From Lingula anatina (taxonomy: Eukaryota > Brachiopoda > Lingulata > Lingulida > Lingulidae), in NCBI RefSeq assembly GCF_001039355.2, contig NW_019775474.1, forward strand, positions 249,473-313,472: a stretch of 64,000 nt of DNA, given 5' to 3'. The notes under the pieces were generated by a model. That model was not told where the DNA came from and made no database searches. It saw nothing but the letters and a program-made list of their open reading frames with translations. The position numbers were made by a program, and so were the translations under genes. This document shows, piece by piece, positions 12,361 through 25,185 of the stretch (position 1 is its first letter; each line of letters starts with the position of its first letter).

Positions 12361-15300
12361 TCAAGGTATGTTAATATCAAATAATTCTCTCAAGAAAACG
12401 TTGGTAAAAACCCCAGAAGGATCAAGTTCTCTTCGGACGGTTTTAAACTTATCCAAGTTGTCGCCGTAACTGGACCTCAGGCGTTCCTTTAAGGCTGGGA
12501 ACACGTGAAGTCCTTTTCCCCAGTGAGGTCGCCCGTACTGACCAAGCTTATCCCATTCCGTCACAAGCTGAAAAATCGTATACCTATAGTGCATTTACAA
12601 TGACCATCACCCAACAAGTATAATATACACATAAACAGCGACCATTAACACAATAATGTATTCCTAAAAGCGCTACAAATATCAGTAAAAACAATGTTCC
12701 GCAAGCACATACATGTGGTTTCTACCCACTTTTATATTGCACGTTGTTTTTCAAGTATTGCATCGAGACCTGGCCTGCTTTGACACATTACTGTTGGCAC
12801 TAACACGTGGTCAAAGTTTTGACGATCTGGGTCAGGTCGAAGGAAAAAAATAAAGACAAACTTTTAATTTTGATTCAAAAGTCAGCAAAATGGGGCGGAG
12901 ACGCAATGTATTTTATGTAAATAAACGAAGACCAAGGCCTTTAACTAGAATAACGTTTTTTTAATATCTTTGTACTTGTGTCCGTCCCCGTCTTGTTCAG
13001 TGTAATATTAGCCATTGTGAGAGCCCAAGTTCAACTGCTTTTGCTTTATACGAATTAGTATGGAATGGTATCTCCTAATACCGCCCGTATTTGCCCACCA
13101 ACATTTATTAACTTTACTTTTTTTCAAGTGTTTGTATCTAACTCTATTTGAGAAAATCCTAGAACCAATATTAAATCTGCATATTTATGCCCGGCTTCTA
13201 CACTTTTTGCTAGTGCCTGCGACAGAATTAAGGATAGGAAATAATTTTTCACTGTTTGAAAACGACGTCTTAAAAATGGCAAACATGATGTAACTAAATA
13301 GGAATAATGTTTATTCTAAATGAAATATATCACAAACCAAAACGATTTAGTTATAATGAGATGTGTGGCTATCTGCGTACCAGTATGTATCTATGAGAAA
13401 GAAGTATATGGGGATCCTAATGCATATATAAAACCGAAATTATATACTTTGCTACACTTCGATTCAGTCAGCTCAATATCCACCTGTTAAAAATAATTTT
13501 GCTATATTAACGCGTCCAGCATGACTTAAAGACACGGAACAATACATACCGCTGTTCCGAATGCCTTAAACTGCATTATTGCCATTGTAGAGGTTGGTTG
13601 ACTGTGACTGTGAAAAGACACATAATGTTCAAACTCGTCAGGCTTCCCATTTTTACCACGAAATCGTGACTTCGAGGCTGGACAGAGGAAACAGTCTGCG
13701 CCTTTAAACCATCTGAAGAGTCCCTCCTGCATTGGCTGTATACCCTTCAGGTAGGAAACTCTATTCAGCAACAGCGACAACGCCTGAAGATAGAGAAGAG
13801 TTTTCGACAAAGATTCGTTTACTGTTGATTCAAGCATGTCTAAGAGGGTGTGCTTTCGGTGCCCTCTCCCAACCTATTGGCACTTATGTCCATATCAAAC
13901 TTATTTTTGAAAGATTGGTGTGACGTACTAATCTTGCAGCATGCTGAAGGGTTAGGTCTTCATACAGAGCGATCACTACAGTAAGTGGCCGAATCAGCGC
14001 ACGCCCTTTCAAAAACGCTGCAGACCACTCAGTTTTTTTATCTGTGTAAGCAAGAATGCACATATTCGTAATGCACTATTCAAAATTCGTTTTTCTTAAA
14101 AGTCTTAGGTAAGATTTTATCGTTGATAAAGCAAAATAGTGCCTTTGTTAAATATTTTATTATGGTCAATGTTATTGAAATACTGTATATCTAACCTGCA
14201 TTGCTGCTGCTCCGTTGGTGAAATTCGGATCAACCATCACATATTCCATACTGTCAACCGCCGGGATCCCAAGAATATTGAGGAACAATACGTCTGTGAG
14301 GTTTTTCACAACAGAGACGGGATAAGAAAGTTGTGCTTCGAATGCAGCCTAAAGAAATTGAAAGTTAAGTTTTATTCTTCATTCATTTCCATTCTTGCAT
14401 ACTAAGGTTAGCACTGTAAGGTAGTATGCCAGAACACTTAATCTATTGTCGTATTGATCTATTGTATATGGCAGAGAGGTGGACAAGGGCAAGAAAAGGG
14501 TTAATACTTAATACGGAAGACTATTATTTGGCGAGTAAATTTTCTACAAAATATTTATTTTCTCTCTGATTATTTAAATCCGAAACTGAAGTGTCACTCC
14601 ATGCAGCCAGGTGTGTTACCTAATTACAACACAACTCTCGAAACAATTGATGCATGCAGTTGTATGTTCTGTGGTCAGAAATGTGAGGGGTGGTCTTTTT
14701 CTGCCTTTGTATAAAAACGCATGGGTTTGGTCAGTCTTTGGAGTGTATTTCGAGAAGCAACAGATGGTTCGCTCTAAAAACTTGACAGGTACCTTTGAGA
14801 AGATACTATGGGATTCTTGCTGTAGGATAAAATGGCCAGAAACAGGCAGCCATTGCCAGGCAATTTAACATTTATCGGGGAACCGTTAATAAAGTTCTCC
14901 AAAGAAATGTTACAACAGGCGAACCTGACCAGGGTGTCCTCGTTTCACAACAAGAAGACAGGATCTCCTTCTCCTTAGACTGGTCGTACAAAGACAACCA
15001 GTGTCCTCAGAAGAGAGTGGCAGAATGTCATTCAAATCCCCGTTTCAAGGTCCCTCGTGAACGAGAGATTGTTACAAGTCGGTTATTTTGCACGAAGACC
15101 AGTACGGAAACCATTGTCAACAGCAGTTCTATACAACGGCGTCTGCAATGGGCTGGGACCACGTGCGTTTGCAGCCAAACCACTGGAATAATGTCGTTTT
15201 CAGTGATGAGGCAAGGTGTGGAGTTTAAAGGGTTGACGGTCGAATCATATCCGTAGGAGACATATAACGATGACTGTGTACTACCTAGGATGCAAGCAGA

Positions 15301-16026
15301 GGGTGGTGGCGTCTCGGTTTGGGGTGCATTTCATGCCGGTGCCCAGAACCAGTTGGCTTTTCTAGAAGGCAACCTCAACCAGAATTCCTACAGAGAAAAA
15401 ATGCTTCCCTTTGCAAGACACATCTTTAGGCACAACTTTGTGTACCAAGACGACAATGCATCCTCACATCGAGCTCGAAGAATCACTGCTTTCTTCAAAA
15501 CAAAGGGATTTAGCAACTGCCCTGGCCTGCAATCTCCCCAGATACGAACCTAATTGAAAATCTGTGGGCTAATGAGTTCTTTGACTGTGTAACATATCGC
15601 TGTCCGGAGGCTATCGTGTTCTTTAATATCTTAGCTTAAAGTTAATACTGATATCAAATTATTGATATGGTTTTCTTGGGTGTTCTCTTCTTTTGAATGA
15701 CATCTTATGTCAAATTTGACATTATTGACCGAAATATCTCAAAATAGAAGACTGGATATATTTTATCACTCAATAACATACTTTTTTGATGAATAAAGCA
15801 AAAGAAAATTAATCTGCACTCAAAAATAACAATGATAAAAATATTCCACATTAAGTATTAACTCTGTTAAGTTTTGTATCCCTGTGTTGTGTTTAGTACG
15901 AAAAAATGTGAATATGGCTTTTATCTAATATTTTCCCGTTTCGAGACAATTTTTCATCCTTTTGGCCTACCACTTAGCAAAATCTTTTATCCATCAAATG
16001 TGTTCTGAAATTAAGATGCAAGAATT

Positions 16027-16067
<41 letters not shown>

Positions 16068-19000
16068 ACCTTATTATACGTGATTTGTGGGACGGACGGC
16101 GGCCTTTCGTCTTCAAAATTTCTTTTGGCAGAGGTTTGGTTTATAATCCTGGAAAAGCCATGAGACAATAAATAATTGTTTCGGAAAGAGCACCATCCTT
16201 CTGATATTAAATTTAGAAAATGTTTACATCTTTTATGTCAGATTACAATGTGTGGGTTTGGAATAGGAAGATGTTTTTCAAGTCTGCCAAATTGTTCTGC
16301 TTATTCCAAGCAATAACAATCGTTAACTGAACTAGCTATTTGTATAGAGAAGCAGATGTCTGTCATTTTTTTAATTGATATTAATTATTGTGTTTGTTTT
16401 GACATTTCAAAAATATATGCATAGGCTGGCAGCTGAATAAGATGACATTGGTTTACTTATTGCAAACTTATTGCATAAAAATATTTCGGATGACCAATAT
16501 TAAAAGTAGACGAAGTTAAAAAGGACGAGCATTATCAACATAATGATAAATCATGATATTTTGTCATTTTCAATTTTAGCATGATTTGTAGATAACAATC
16601 AATGGATTCAAATTGTTACTCTTAACGCCACTACTGTATTTTTCATTTTACAATTGCGGCACCATATTTATGACCTAATTATACAAAGTTGATAGCATTC
16701 TATTGCGTGCGACACTGCTTAAAATGACCTTGCGTCTGGAACTTTTCTATATACATATGAGTACAAAATGTAGATAATCTAAACTTTTGTCTTTAACCTT
16801 ATATAGCATCACATCGTCTGGTCTAAAAGAAGCAAGTGATAGGGTTGTAAGGTGGCGGATAAGAATATCAAATGTCCTTTATGATGCCCTACAACTAAGA
16901 AATATAGAAAGCACCCCCACAAATAAATACTACCGGGTATTATTAAAATGAGAATATAGTGACTATACCGCACGAGTCGAGGTTACGTCTGTTAGAAAGT
17001 ATGTTGATGTGATAATATGGTATAACTAAATATAAACTGATTCCTCTTAGCAGGTGTAGTCATGCAAACATTGACCAGCTTTATTTTACACAAGGTTCAT
17101 TGTTATCCTTGACATTTAATCGGTATCGCTTTCAAACTGAAACATTCCATTTTAAATAACTCGGCATAAATTTCAGAATTATTTTGATTATTTAGATAAT
17201 TAACATACTTGACATTAATGAAGTTGATGGAATTAAAGTACTTGTGATTATTATATAATTATTTGATAGTATTTTATCAACAAAGCAATATAAATAATAT
17301 TTATCAGTTTTTAATGCATAGTTTTAGTAATGAATTGAATTTAAATCTTAAGTTTCAAATGCAAAAAGTATTGTGAACAGATTTGGCCATGGTAAGTACA
17401 GTCACAAATACCTTATCAGCACTAAATCATTTCCGCTGTCCCAACTCTTTGGTACCCTTCCTGTGAGTGTCACTTCTTTGGTTTCCTTCTCTGTTAGTGA
17501 ATTGTATGGTGCATAAAACATATCCACAAATTCATTCTCGAGTATGAGATCCCGGAGAAAGGTCGGGCTAAACAAGTTCCGAAGTGGAGTGAAAACTTGC
17601 TGGAAATTGACAGCAACCTGCTGGATAACCTGGAAGTTACAATTTTAAACGGACCCAATAAATTCAATCCAGAATTGGTCAATACTTTTGAACAGAACTT
17701 TGGGTAAAATCCAGTACAAAATCTGCACTTAACAAATAATGCCTATTTATATTCCACTTACTTCCAATTCAATTTCAAACAAAATTCCAAGTAGACCTAA
17801 GTGGCATCTTAACGCTTTCATCATATTCGCATCTGAGTTTTGGTTGAATTCTCTTATATTCCCACGTCCATCAACGAGCTTCACTCGCGTCATGTAGCCA
17901 CCTATCGATGGTTCGTGGTAGAATCCATTCTAAGAAAACAACAAAATTGAAATACAAAAACACAAACTCAAAATAAATTACTCGCGTAGAACTTCAATCA
18001 CAGCAATGTTTTCAATTGTCGATTTCACGAGGATTTCACAATAAGTCATTCTTTCAACTGATATGATAATGTCTGAAGAAAGTAAAACGGTTTTGATACA
18101 ATTTTTTTTATAGCTGATTTGGGTTATTTGGACTCGAATCTCGCCTTTGCAGAATATAGATTTGGAAAACGGGATTCGAATCACACACACACAAGCGCGC
18201 GCAAGCGCATTCACACACTTTATGATGTGCACGGTTTGGATCCCAATCTTGAATTAGTTATAAAGAAACAGATTAATTTTAATTAAAACATCGGAGGATA
18301 CACAGAGCTGAGATAACTGAGATTTATTTTTACATGCAATATTTGTAGCCTTTTGTAAAGAAAATTTGCCTATATTAAGAATTTACGACGTAATATAATA
18401 AATGCGTATGGTTAAACCTATCATACATGTGCTGAAGTTGCAACGGCTCCCCCTATCGTCGCTTCTCCAATTAAAGGCCCCGGATGAAAGACAAAACCGT
18501 ACTTGGCAAGCTCATTGTTCAACTCTGCCTGGGTGACTCCTGCTGTAACTTTCACGGAGGCGACCCTTTTGCCTGCAATCTGTAATAGTCTGCCAATATG
18601 ATGGAAGATACATCTTCGGTCTTTTAAATACTAATACCAATACTACTACTAGGCCTATTACTACTACTTATTATAATAATTTGAACAATTGAAATTTAAA
18701 AAGGCCTATGTATCCTATGTTTGCATCAACAGAGAAACAACACATACCTCGGGCTGCATAATCACTCTCTTTCCTCCTCCTAAGGCCAACTCGGACATAT
18801 TAATATGGACGCGCCCTCTACCACCGAAAACTTGATCAGCGGTATGTGCACTGCCCACGGCTCGCACTTGTAGCCCACAAGTTGAAGCAGCAGAAACAGT
18901 CCTCTGTATCTACAAATAACAATTAAAATCACTGTAACTGCCATTAGAGTTAGATTTTTTGTTCGGAACATACGCTATACTTTAGCATTTTTCTTTATTT

Positions 19001-20738
19001 TCCAAACAGGTTTAACAAGGAGACGACAATTTTTCAATCTCAAACATCTCTCATTCAAGACGAAAAGCACTCAAAAGCTCAGATTACACTTTAACATTGC
19101 GAAAAGGATTAATTGCCACAAATTTTTTCTACATTATTTTGAGTAAAGAATTGTTTGTTTTTACCTCCTCAGCTGTCCTAGGTTTAGTCACGAACACGTG
19201 ATCATAAGTGACTAAATCTTGCCAGTTAGAGAACGGCTCTAATAGCACCGTTGGCGATGGACCAATAAACTCCTGAAGGCATGTCTGTATCACGAGCAAC
19301 TGAGAAATCTTCGCAAGATCTAATATGGTTTAATAATAATATCATTTTATGTATCAATTCAAAGTTTTAGATCCATTAAAATAATTAATTGTACTTTACC
19401 AGGGTAACTTAATTTATCCAATGTAAAAGCCCTAATATCTTACTAGAAAAAAACCCTGTACAGTTTAACACGTTCAAGTATAATACAAAACACGGAATGT
19501 ACATGTATCTATAGTTATCATTCTACAGATGCAGTCGTCGCCCATACCTGCACATACGTACATACACATTAAGTTTTGATTTTTTACATTGATGGGGGAG
19601 TTTACCTAAAACATTAATATTATTTTATTGCACTTTCAACATTGATCATCGGATAAGGTGTACCAACCTTTTTTGGGAACAGTGTAAGGAATGACTATTT
19701 GCTGCGGAGCCTCGTTTTTCATTCGCCTAAAGAGGTCAATGTAGGCTTTTTGCTATTCTCGCGTCTAGCACGTTTGTTCTCCTATGGTAGTTTCGCAGTG
19801 AAAAAAATGCATAAAGTGTACCAAATATACACTTGGTGTCAAGGGTAACATCGTGTAAAATCGGATCAGAAAGAAATTAGTAACTTTCAAGAGACCAGGT
19901 GTATTTTTCGCGTTTACATTTCTCTGGCCAAAGACACCGCCATTGTTTTATTTGTAAAGCTCAATCATAACGCAGTGCCCGCATTACTGATGCTACGTGT
20001 AAGTATGCCAAACTGCAAAGAATATCTGTTGTTAATATATGACAGCAAGGCTTTAAAGCGAATAGCACGAGGTACTCGTACATTTGTACCTTATCACCGA
20101 AAGTGGTCTGTCTTTATCTAAACAAAACTGACGGAAATATACCCGACCCATTCCCACAGGCCACATGTTCTGAAAGGCCCCATGGGCAAGCTCATGTACA
20201 TGGGATCACCCCAGCAGGTTTGTTCATCATACGTTTTTTTCGGTTGTCAGGGTAAATAATGAAAGAAAAACCTTGAAAAACAGGTTTGATCTGGTTTTGA
20301 ATTGAGTACTCATTCTGCATTATGGAGCCTTCACCCTGCGTTTTGCACTTTTTCACCTGCGACACTAGTCTGCTAGGAGGGAAAGCATTTCGAAGTGTAA
20401 GTGTAAGTACTTCGAAGTGTAAGTGAACTGGGAAGAAGGTAAACCACCAGACATAATTAACAAACGACCACTTTTTACGCCTCACTTCAATGCCTCACAT
20501 TGCACTTGTTCCCCGGATTTGTTCTTGATGACCTTGATAAGGCAGTTCCCTAAAACTAAACACTACAAACTTCAGTTGTCCCAGCACGATTGTCTCCTTT
20601 GGTTTCTCTTAGTGCTATCTTAATAACACCTATTACATCACAAAATCTACTTCAATATTTTACAGCTAATCCACCCAATATTTTACCTGGATTAAGCAGC
20701 AGGCAGGCATACAGGCAGGAAATCGGCGGGGACACCAT
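12361..20738 (-). CDS. L-gulonolactone oxidase-like FAD oxidase, array copy 3 (complete, 10 exons, mosaic)
   Basis: Exons: 20738-20687, 19319-19165, 18909-18748, 18579-18427, 17929-17762, 17629-17412, 16148-16070, 14348-14196, 13783-13550, 12567-12361; 526 aa, open throughout, same phases as copy 2. It starts MVSPPISCLYACLLLNP. The flavin segment is GSAHTADQVFGG, the second pyrophosphate segment GEATIGG, the C-terminal domain FRWFKGADCFLCPAS and GRPHWGK, and it ends FDINIP. Intron 7 (14,349-16,069) is enlarged by a Tc1-like insertion and a (CA)n tract but both splice sites survive. Exons 1-7 and their introns resemble copy 2. Exons 9-10, most of exon 8 and the 3' flank are nearly identical to copy 4, with the switch inside exon 8. 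Predicted role: aldonolactone oxidation in ascorbate synthesis. Confidence 0.9.
14498..15864 (+). mobile_element. Decayed Tc1/mariner-type element in copy 3 intron 7
   Basis: Ends are inverted: GGGTTAATACTTAATACGGAA at the left and, reverse-complemented, GAGTTAATACTTAATGTGGAA at the right. Introns 7 of copies 2 and 4 lack it; copy 2 reads straight through GGGCAAG to TAAGTTTTGTATCCC near 6,640-6,655. It inserted therefore after the copies split. It encloses a broken transposase (see next entry). Confidence 0.8.
14775..15610 (+). pseudogene. Tc1-like transposase pseudogene
   Basis: Pieces in different frames spell a Tc1-family transposase. First a helix-turn-helix (QAAIARQFNIYRGTVNKVLQ near 14,840-14,905). 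Then WNNVVFSDEARC near 15,187-15,222, with the first catalytic Asp. Then VSVWGAFHAG near 15,311-15,340. Then EGNLNQNSYREKM and FVYQDDNASSHRAR near 15,440-15,480, with the second Asp. Finally, after a one-base shift, SPDTNLIENLW near 15,535-15,570 with the Glu. Spacing fits DD34E. At least two frameshifts and in-frame stops make it inactive. Confidence 0.85.
16031..16065. repeat. (CA)n microsatellite abutting exon 7 of copy 3
   Basis: A 35-bp CA run ends four bases from the donor side of exon 7, so on the coding strand it is a (TG)n tract directly after GTAAG. TG tracts near donor sites can affect exon inclusion; effect here unknown. Confidence 0.9.
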
Positions 20739-20779
20739 CTTCTACAGCCCTTTTTACTATACTGTAGCAGACGCATATA

Positions 20780-20796
20780 TGACCTAACGTAGATCA
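20780..20796. promoter_or_regulatory. Degenerate everted AGGTCA-type repeat upstream of copy 3
   Basis: TGACCTAACGTAGATCA, 42 bp upstream of the ATG: one perfect and one mismatched half-site, 5-bp spacer. Same position and surroundings (ATCGTCTGTAC) as in copies 2 and 4. Confidence 0.35.
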
Positions 20797-23700
20797 TCGT
20801 CTGTACACAAAAACAGAGCGCGACAAAATAATATGCACACCTAAGTTCACCTTATTTTTGGGTTGCGTAATTTCTATGGGGCATGCTCATTTTCTCTATA
20901 CAGTTGTCATGTATAACTGCTATTGGCCAATTTTAATATGTATATCGTATGCACACGAAAAGGGCGTCACAGTCATTCCTTATTTGCTTACTGTTATTAT
21001 GTTGGATGTAGTGGCAAGGCGATGACTTTGGTTTCTCTGCCCTTGAAACTTCAGGATAAATAAATTGTTTATAAAATCACACAGTGACAAGAAAATGAAA
21101 TAAAAAATCGTAATGTGTTTTTTTTTTAATCTATTGGTCCATAACTTGGAGCAAAACGGGCTTCTGACAATGTACACATAATAAAGTGGTATACTCTTAT
21201 AGTTTTAAAAATAATAAATTCCATTTAAAGCACTGTGTAATGTATCTTTTAGTATGCAGTAGATTCAAAGTTTTGAAATTGAACTGTGTATGGTGCTGTA
21301 TAGTGTTCATGGGCTGATCCAGGGTTTTTTTTTTTTTGAAAGGGGGGGGGTTAAAGAAGGACAAGCATCGGATGCAAATCTGCCCCTTGCTCCCTTGACG
21401 TGGGATTAGGAACCCACTACGGGGCCCCGAAAATTTTTGGTGTTTCGGAGGGCAAACGGTACCATTTGTGAGGCTGTCTCATATTAGCTTAAGTACTTGT
21501 TTAAGACAGCGACATATGACCAAATATATATCATGTAATAAAAGATGAAATTCATCCTTTAATGAAAACCTTGTTGTTATGTTTAGCGAAGAACGGTCGG
21601 TGACGCCTGGACTTTTACGACGTAAAGTACCCACTTATGACTTGTTTACAAACTCCGTTTTTATGTACAGACACAGTGCCGTCGCCGTGCACTTTTACCG
21701 ATAACACGACAAGTGGAAACCGTTTTTTCTTTCGGTTTGAAACTTACAGAATTGATGAATATTCATAATACGCAGGTCAAGTTCGAAAATCAGCATGATC
21801 GGGTCATTTTTAGGAAAGATATGCTGCTTTTCCACTTTTTTTCAGCATATCAGCAGCACCGATAACACGATAGGTGGAAAACCATATTACTTTTTGGCTT
21901 GAAAGTTACAAAACTGATGAATATTCATAATACGCAGGTCAAGTTCGAAAATCAGCATGGTCCGGCCATTTTTAGGGAAGTTATGCTGTTTTTTAAAAAT
22001 TTTTTTCAGCATATATGCAGCACCGATAACATGATAAGTGGAAAACCATTTTACCTTTTGGCTTGAAACTTACACAACTGATGAACATTCATAATACGCA
22101 GGTCAAGTTTGAAAATCAGCATGATCAGGCAATTTTTATGGAAGTTTTCCTTTTTTTTTAATTTTTCAGCATTTTTATAACACCGATAACATGATAAGTG
22201 TAAAAATGTTTTTCCTTTTGGATTGAAACTTACAGAACTGATGAATATTCATAATAGGCAGGTCAAGTTCGAAAATTGGCTTGATTGGATTATTTTTACA
22301 AAGGTTGTGCTGTTTTTTCCATTATTCAGCATATATGCAACACTGATAACGCATTTTAAGGAAAACCAACAGCCTTTTGTCTTGAAAACTCACAGGAGTG
22401 ATCAGTCTGACTATATAGTATACAGATCAAGTTTGAAAATAAGCTTGATCAGTTACGTTTTGATGAAGTTATTAGCCTTTTTGTATATGAGTGGTATTTC
22501 TTCAGATTTAATTCTTAGGCATATTAACAGTCTCATTATGGAACTAATTAGATATGTAAAAGTGTTGTTTTCACATTTTCTGCTTCTTAACAATATTGTT
22601 AGTTGATTATATACAAATAATAAATAAAATATCAAAAATAGAAAGGAACTAATATCTCTGCAGTTCGTCAGATTCAATCATTCACTAAGTTAAGAATCTC
22701 AGAATGGTGCAAGTTCGACATTTAAATTTGATATTTTTCCTTTGACAACATATTTTTAATTGATCATATAAAAATGACAGTAAATCGATTATTTTGTTTT
22801 ATGTAAAAAAAAAAGGTGTTGAAAATGGAAATAAACTCTTTTTAATACAGTTTTCTCTTGTTTAGGTTTTGGAATTTTCACAGTGTGACTCTGAACTCTA
22901 TGGGCTAGTCACATTTTCTGAATATCCATGATAGTTTTATTTTATCATTAAAAAACATTAAAAAACTGGTTATTATGCTGCTAAGCATTGTGTAATATTG
23001 CATCAAAATTGAACAAAACCCTATTTTGGGCACTGCCTCCGTAGTGACCATGAAAGGAAAACCATGTCACTTGCTCTTTTCACATTTAAAGGAAAGAAAC
23101 ATAGGACTGAAATACAGCTTCAGTTGGAAAATCTGTCTCATTAGTTAATTTTCTGGAAGTTATAGAGTTTTTTGTAAAAAAATGTATCTTTCACATACTG
23201 GAATTTTCAATGTGGGACTTAGAGCTCCTATTTGCATGAAGCCCAGTGGTAATAAAATTTTCTTAGTGTCCATGTTTTTAATAGTAGATATTTAAAAATT
23301 GGTGGTATTTATACAGTTTTAACTTCATTAAAATTATTATGTAATGTTGCATCAAAATTGACAAAATACCTACTTTGTGCACTGCCACCATTAATGTTAT
23401 GGAAAGAAAACTGTTACTTTCTATTTTTTCAACTAGTCTTACAAGACTGATTCTTAGGATTGACATATAGCTCATATTAGATAACCAGCTCTATTGGATT
23501 ATCATTTTTATTAAATTTATGCATTTTTTGTGAAATTTTCATTTTTCTCATTCTGGCACTTTCTAAGTAAAAATTTGAACTCTGATGGGCCTGAAGCCTT
23601 TTACTTTTGTCGGTGTTACCTGTTGTGCATAATTAAAATTTGATGTTGACTGTGCATAATGTAATATTGCATCAGAATTGGTAGTCTCCTATTTTGTGCA

Positions 23701-23962
23701 TTATTGTTTTGTGCTTTTATTAAGGTGTGACGTATGGGCCTGAAGACCTTTGAGAGGGTCTGTAAATTTCCCTTCGGTATCACTAGGTTAAGTTCAGGGT
23801 TATAAAGGCATTTGCCTAATTAATTGGCCATTAAATGAGATTACATAAAGCACACTTATTGATATTTCAATGTAAACTCCCAAAGGTTAAACTGTCTGCT
23901 AGATTAATAATAAGGAAGCACTGATAATTATGCAGGTAAATTTTGTTTAATATTGCAAATAA

Positions 23963-23969
<7 letters not shown>

Positions 23970-24016
<47 letters not shown>
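23970..24016. repeat. (TA)n microsatellite
   Basis: 47-bp alternating TA run inside the tandem-repeat insertion. Confidence 0.95.
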
Positions 24017-24020
<4 letters not shown>

Positions 24021-24068
24021 TCAAAGATTAAAAGTTTGAATAGCAGCTTCATTGGAATTATATTTACC

Positions 24069-24288
24069 TCTGCCAAGGAGCAATGTTTTCACCCCTGTTT
24101 GTCTGTCATCAACATAACTCAAAAAGTTATGGACCGATTTTGATGAAATTTTCAGGAACTGTCAGAAGTGGGTCAAGGAGGACAATGATTAGTTTTTGGT
24201 GGTGGTTCGGATCAATAATCAATCAATAATCGATAATAAAAAAATTGCTGCCCTGGCAGAGGTCTGCACTCTCGGAGTGCTTTTCTAG
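24069..24288 (+). mobile_element. Small Helitron-like non-autonomous element
   Basis: Starts TCTGCCAAGG and ends CTAG followed by T, with a perfect 6-bp hairpin (GCACTC-TCG-GAGTGC, 24,266-24,280) four bases before CTAG. A TC start, a 3' hairpin and a CTRR-T end are the hallmarks of Helitrons. Subterminal CCTCTGCCA/TGGCAGAGG are also inverted. It contains AACTCAAAAAGTTATGGACC and TTTTGATGAAATTTTCAGGA, typical of a repeat seen in many marine animals. No protein is encoded. Confidence 0.6.
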
Positions 24289-24351
24289 TTTTGTTATGTT
24301 TTCCTTTTTAATTTTTTCTCAAACACTGGCATTTGTGACTTTTAACTCCCA

Positions 24352-24449
24352 CCCAGCAGACAAACGAAATTGATTCACCGTTGAATCAACGTTTATTTTG
24401 GTGGATCAACGTTGAATCAACGTAGAATCAATGTCGTTTGCCTGCTGGG
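24352..24449. mobile_element. 98-bp palindromic MITE
   Basis: Ends CCCAGCAGACAAACGA and TCGTTTGCCTGCTGGG are inverted with one mismatch. The interior repeats GTTGAATCAACG, so most of the element can fold back. It sits within one of the diverged 340-bp units. Confidence 0.75.
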
Positions 24450-24639
24450 CATCCGCCTGAGGCTGTGCACATTTTCTGTATTTCCACATAAGCAGTTGTA
24501 TTGGTTTTTATGTCTTTAAACATTGTGTAATATTATTTTATACACTGTCATACTTTTTCAATTATTGGGACTTTCATCATGTGAATTTGAACTCTCATGA
24601 TCCCTTATTGAAGGAGTGGATTGAGACCATCTTCTGGGA

Positions 24640-24768
24640 CTTCCGGAAGACGGTCAGGTTTTTAAGTTTATATTGACCGGTATCTATTTTTTTCTGTTGG
24701 AAGACCATCAAAATGGAGGATGGATCAACATATATACATTGGAATACTATCAGAAAATATCTCTGGGT
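24640..24768 (+). repeat. Dispersed repeat shared with 49,175-49,325
   Basis: CTTCCGGAAGACG, TGGAGGATGGATCAACA and CAGAAAATATCTCTGG occur in the same order, inverted, at 49,175-49,325. The family is not recognised. Confidence 0.6.
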
Positions 24769-25183
24769 CCGCTCCTGTTATTGACCATGTTACCTGTTGT
24801 GCATGATCAAAATTCGGTGTTGACTGACAGTGCTATTATAAGCATTATTTATTATAGCATCAAAATTGACAAAATGGCTTATTTTGCATCTTTATTTTCT
24901 GTTCTTTTGTCTGTACATTTGACAGCTTTGCTGTCTTGTTTTAAGACGCTGCCATTCCAAAACGAACTGAATTTACATCAGGTATATACATCTTACAGGC
25001 CAAACTTTGTATTATAATTGATATTACATAGAAAACACCATGCAACGGTTTAAATTTAGAAAGTGTGTGCACCAGTGTCCGTTCAAATCACATTTAATCT
25101 ACATGTTTGGATAAATAATATTTGTAAAGTGTAGGGCCTACTTAAGAATCTTTGGCCAGGCTGGAGGCTGGATGACACTGGTC

Positions 25184-25185
<2 letters not shown>

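Larger units (their letters stand above)
21500..25085. repeat. 3.6-kb tandem-repeat-rich insertion between copies 3 and 4
   Basis: Flanks on both sides match the uninterrupted copy 2/3 spacer (left up to about 11,912, right from about 12,075), so this block was added once. Left part (21,620-22,440): five units of about 160 bp, with CACCGATAACA starting at about 21,698, 21,859, 22,023, 22,183 and 22,343. Each unit contains GCAGGTCAAGTTYGAAAAT. Right part (22,860-24,980): diverged units of about 320-350 bp with TAATATTGCATCAAAATTG at 22,993, 23,342 and 23,662. No coding capacity is convincing. Helitron-type 'pearl' elements of bivalves carry repeats of roughly this size, but the relationship is unproven. 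Confidence 0.7.

Noticed and set aside
21760-22270. Repeated AAGTTCGAAAATC as a possible Pol III B box
   Set aside because: It recurs with every 160-bp tandem unit and has no A box; best explained as part of the repeat.
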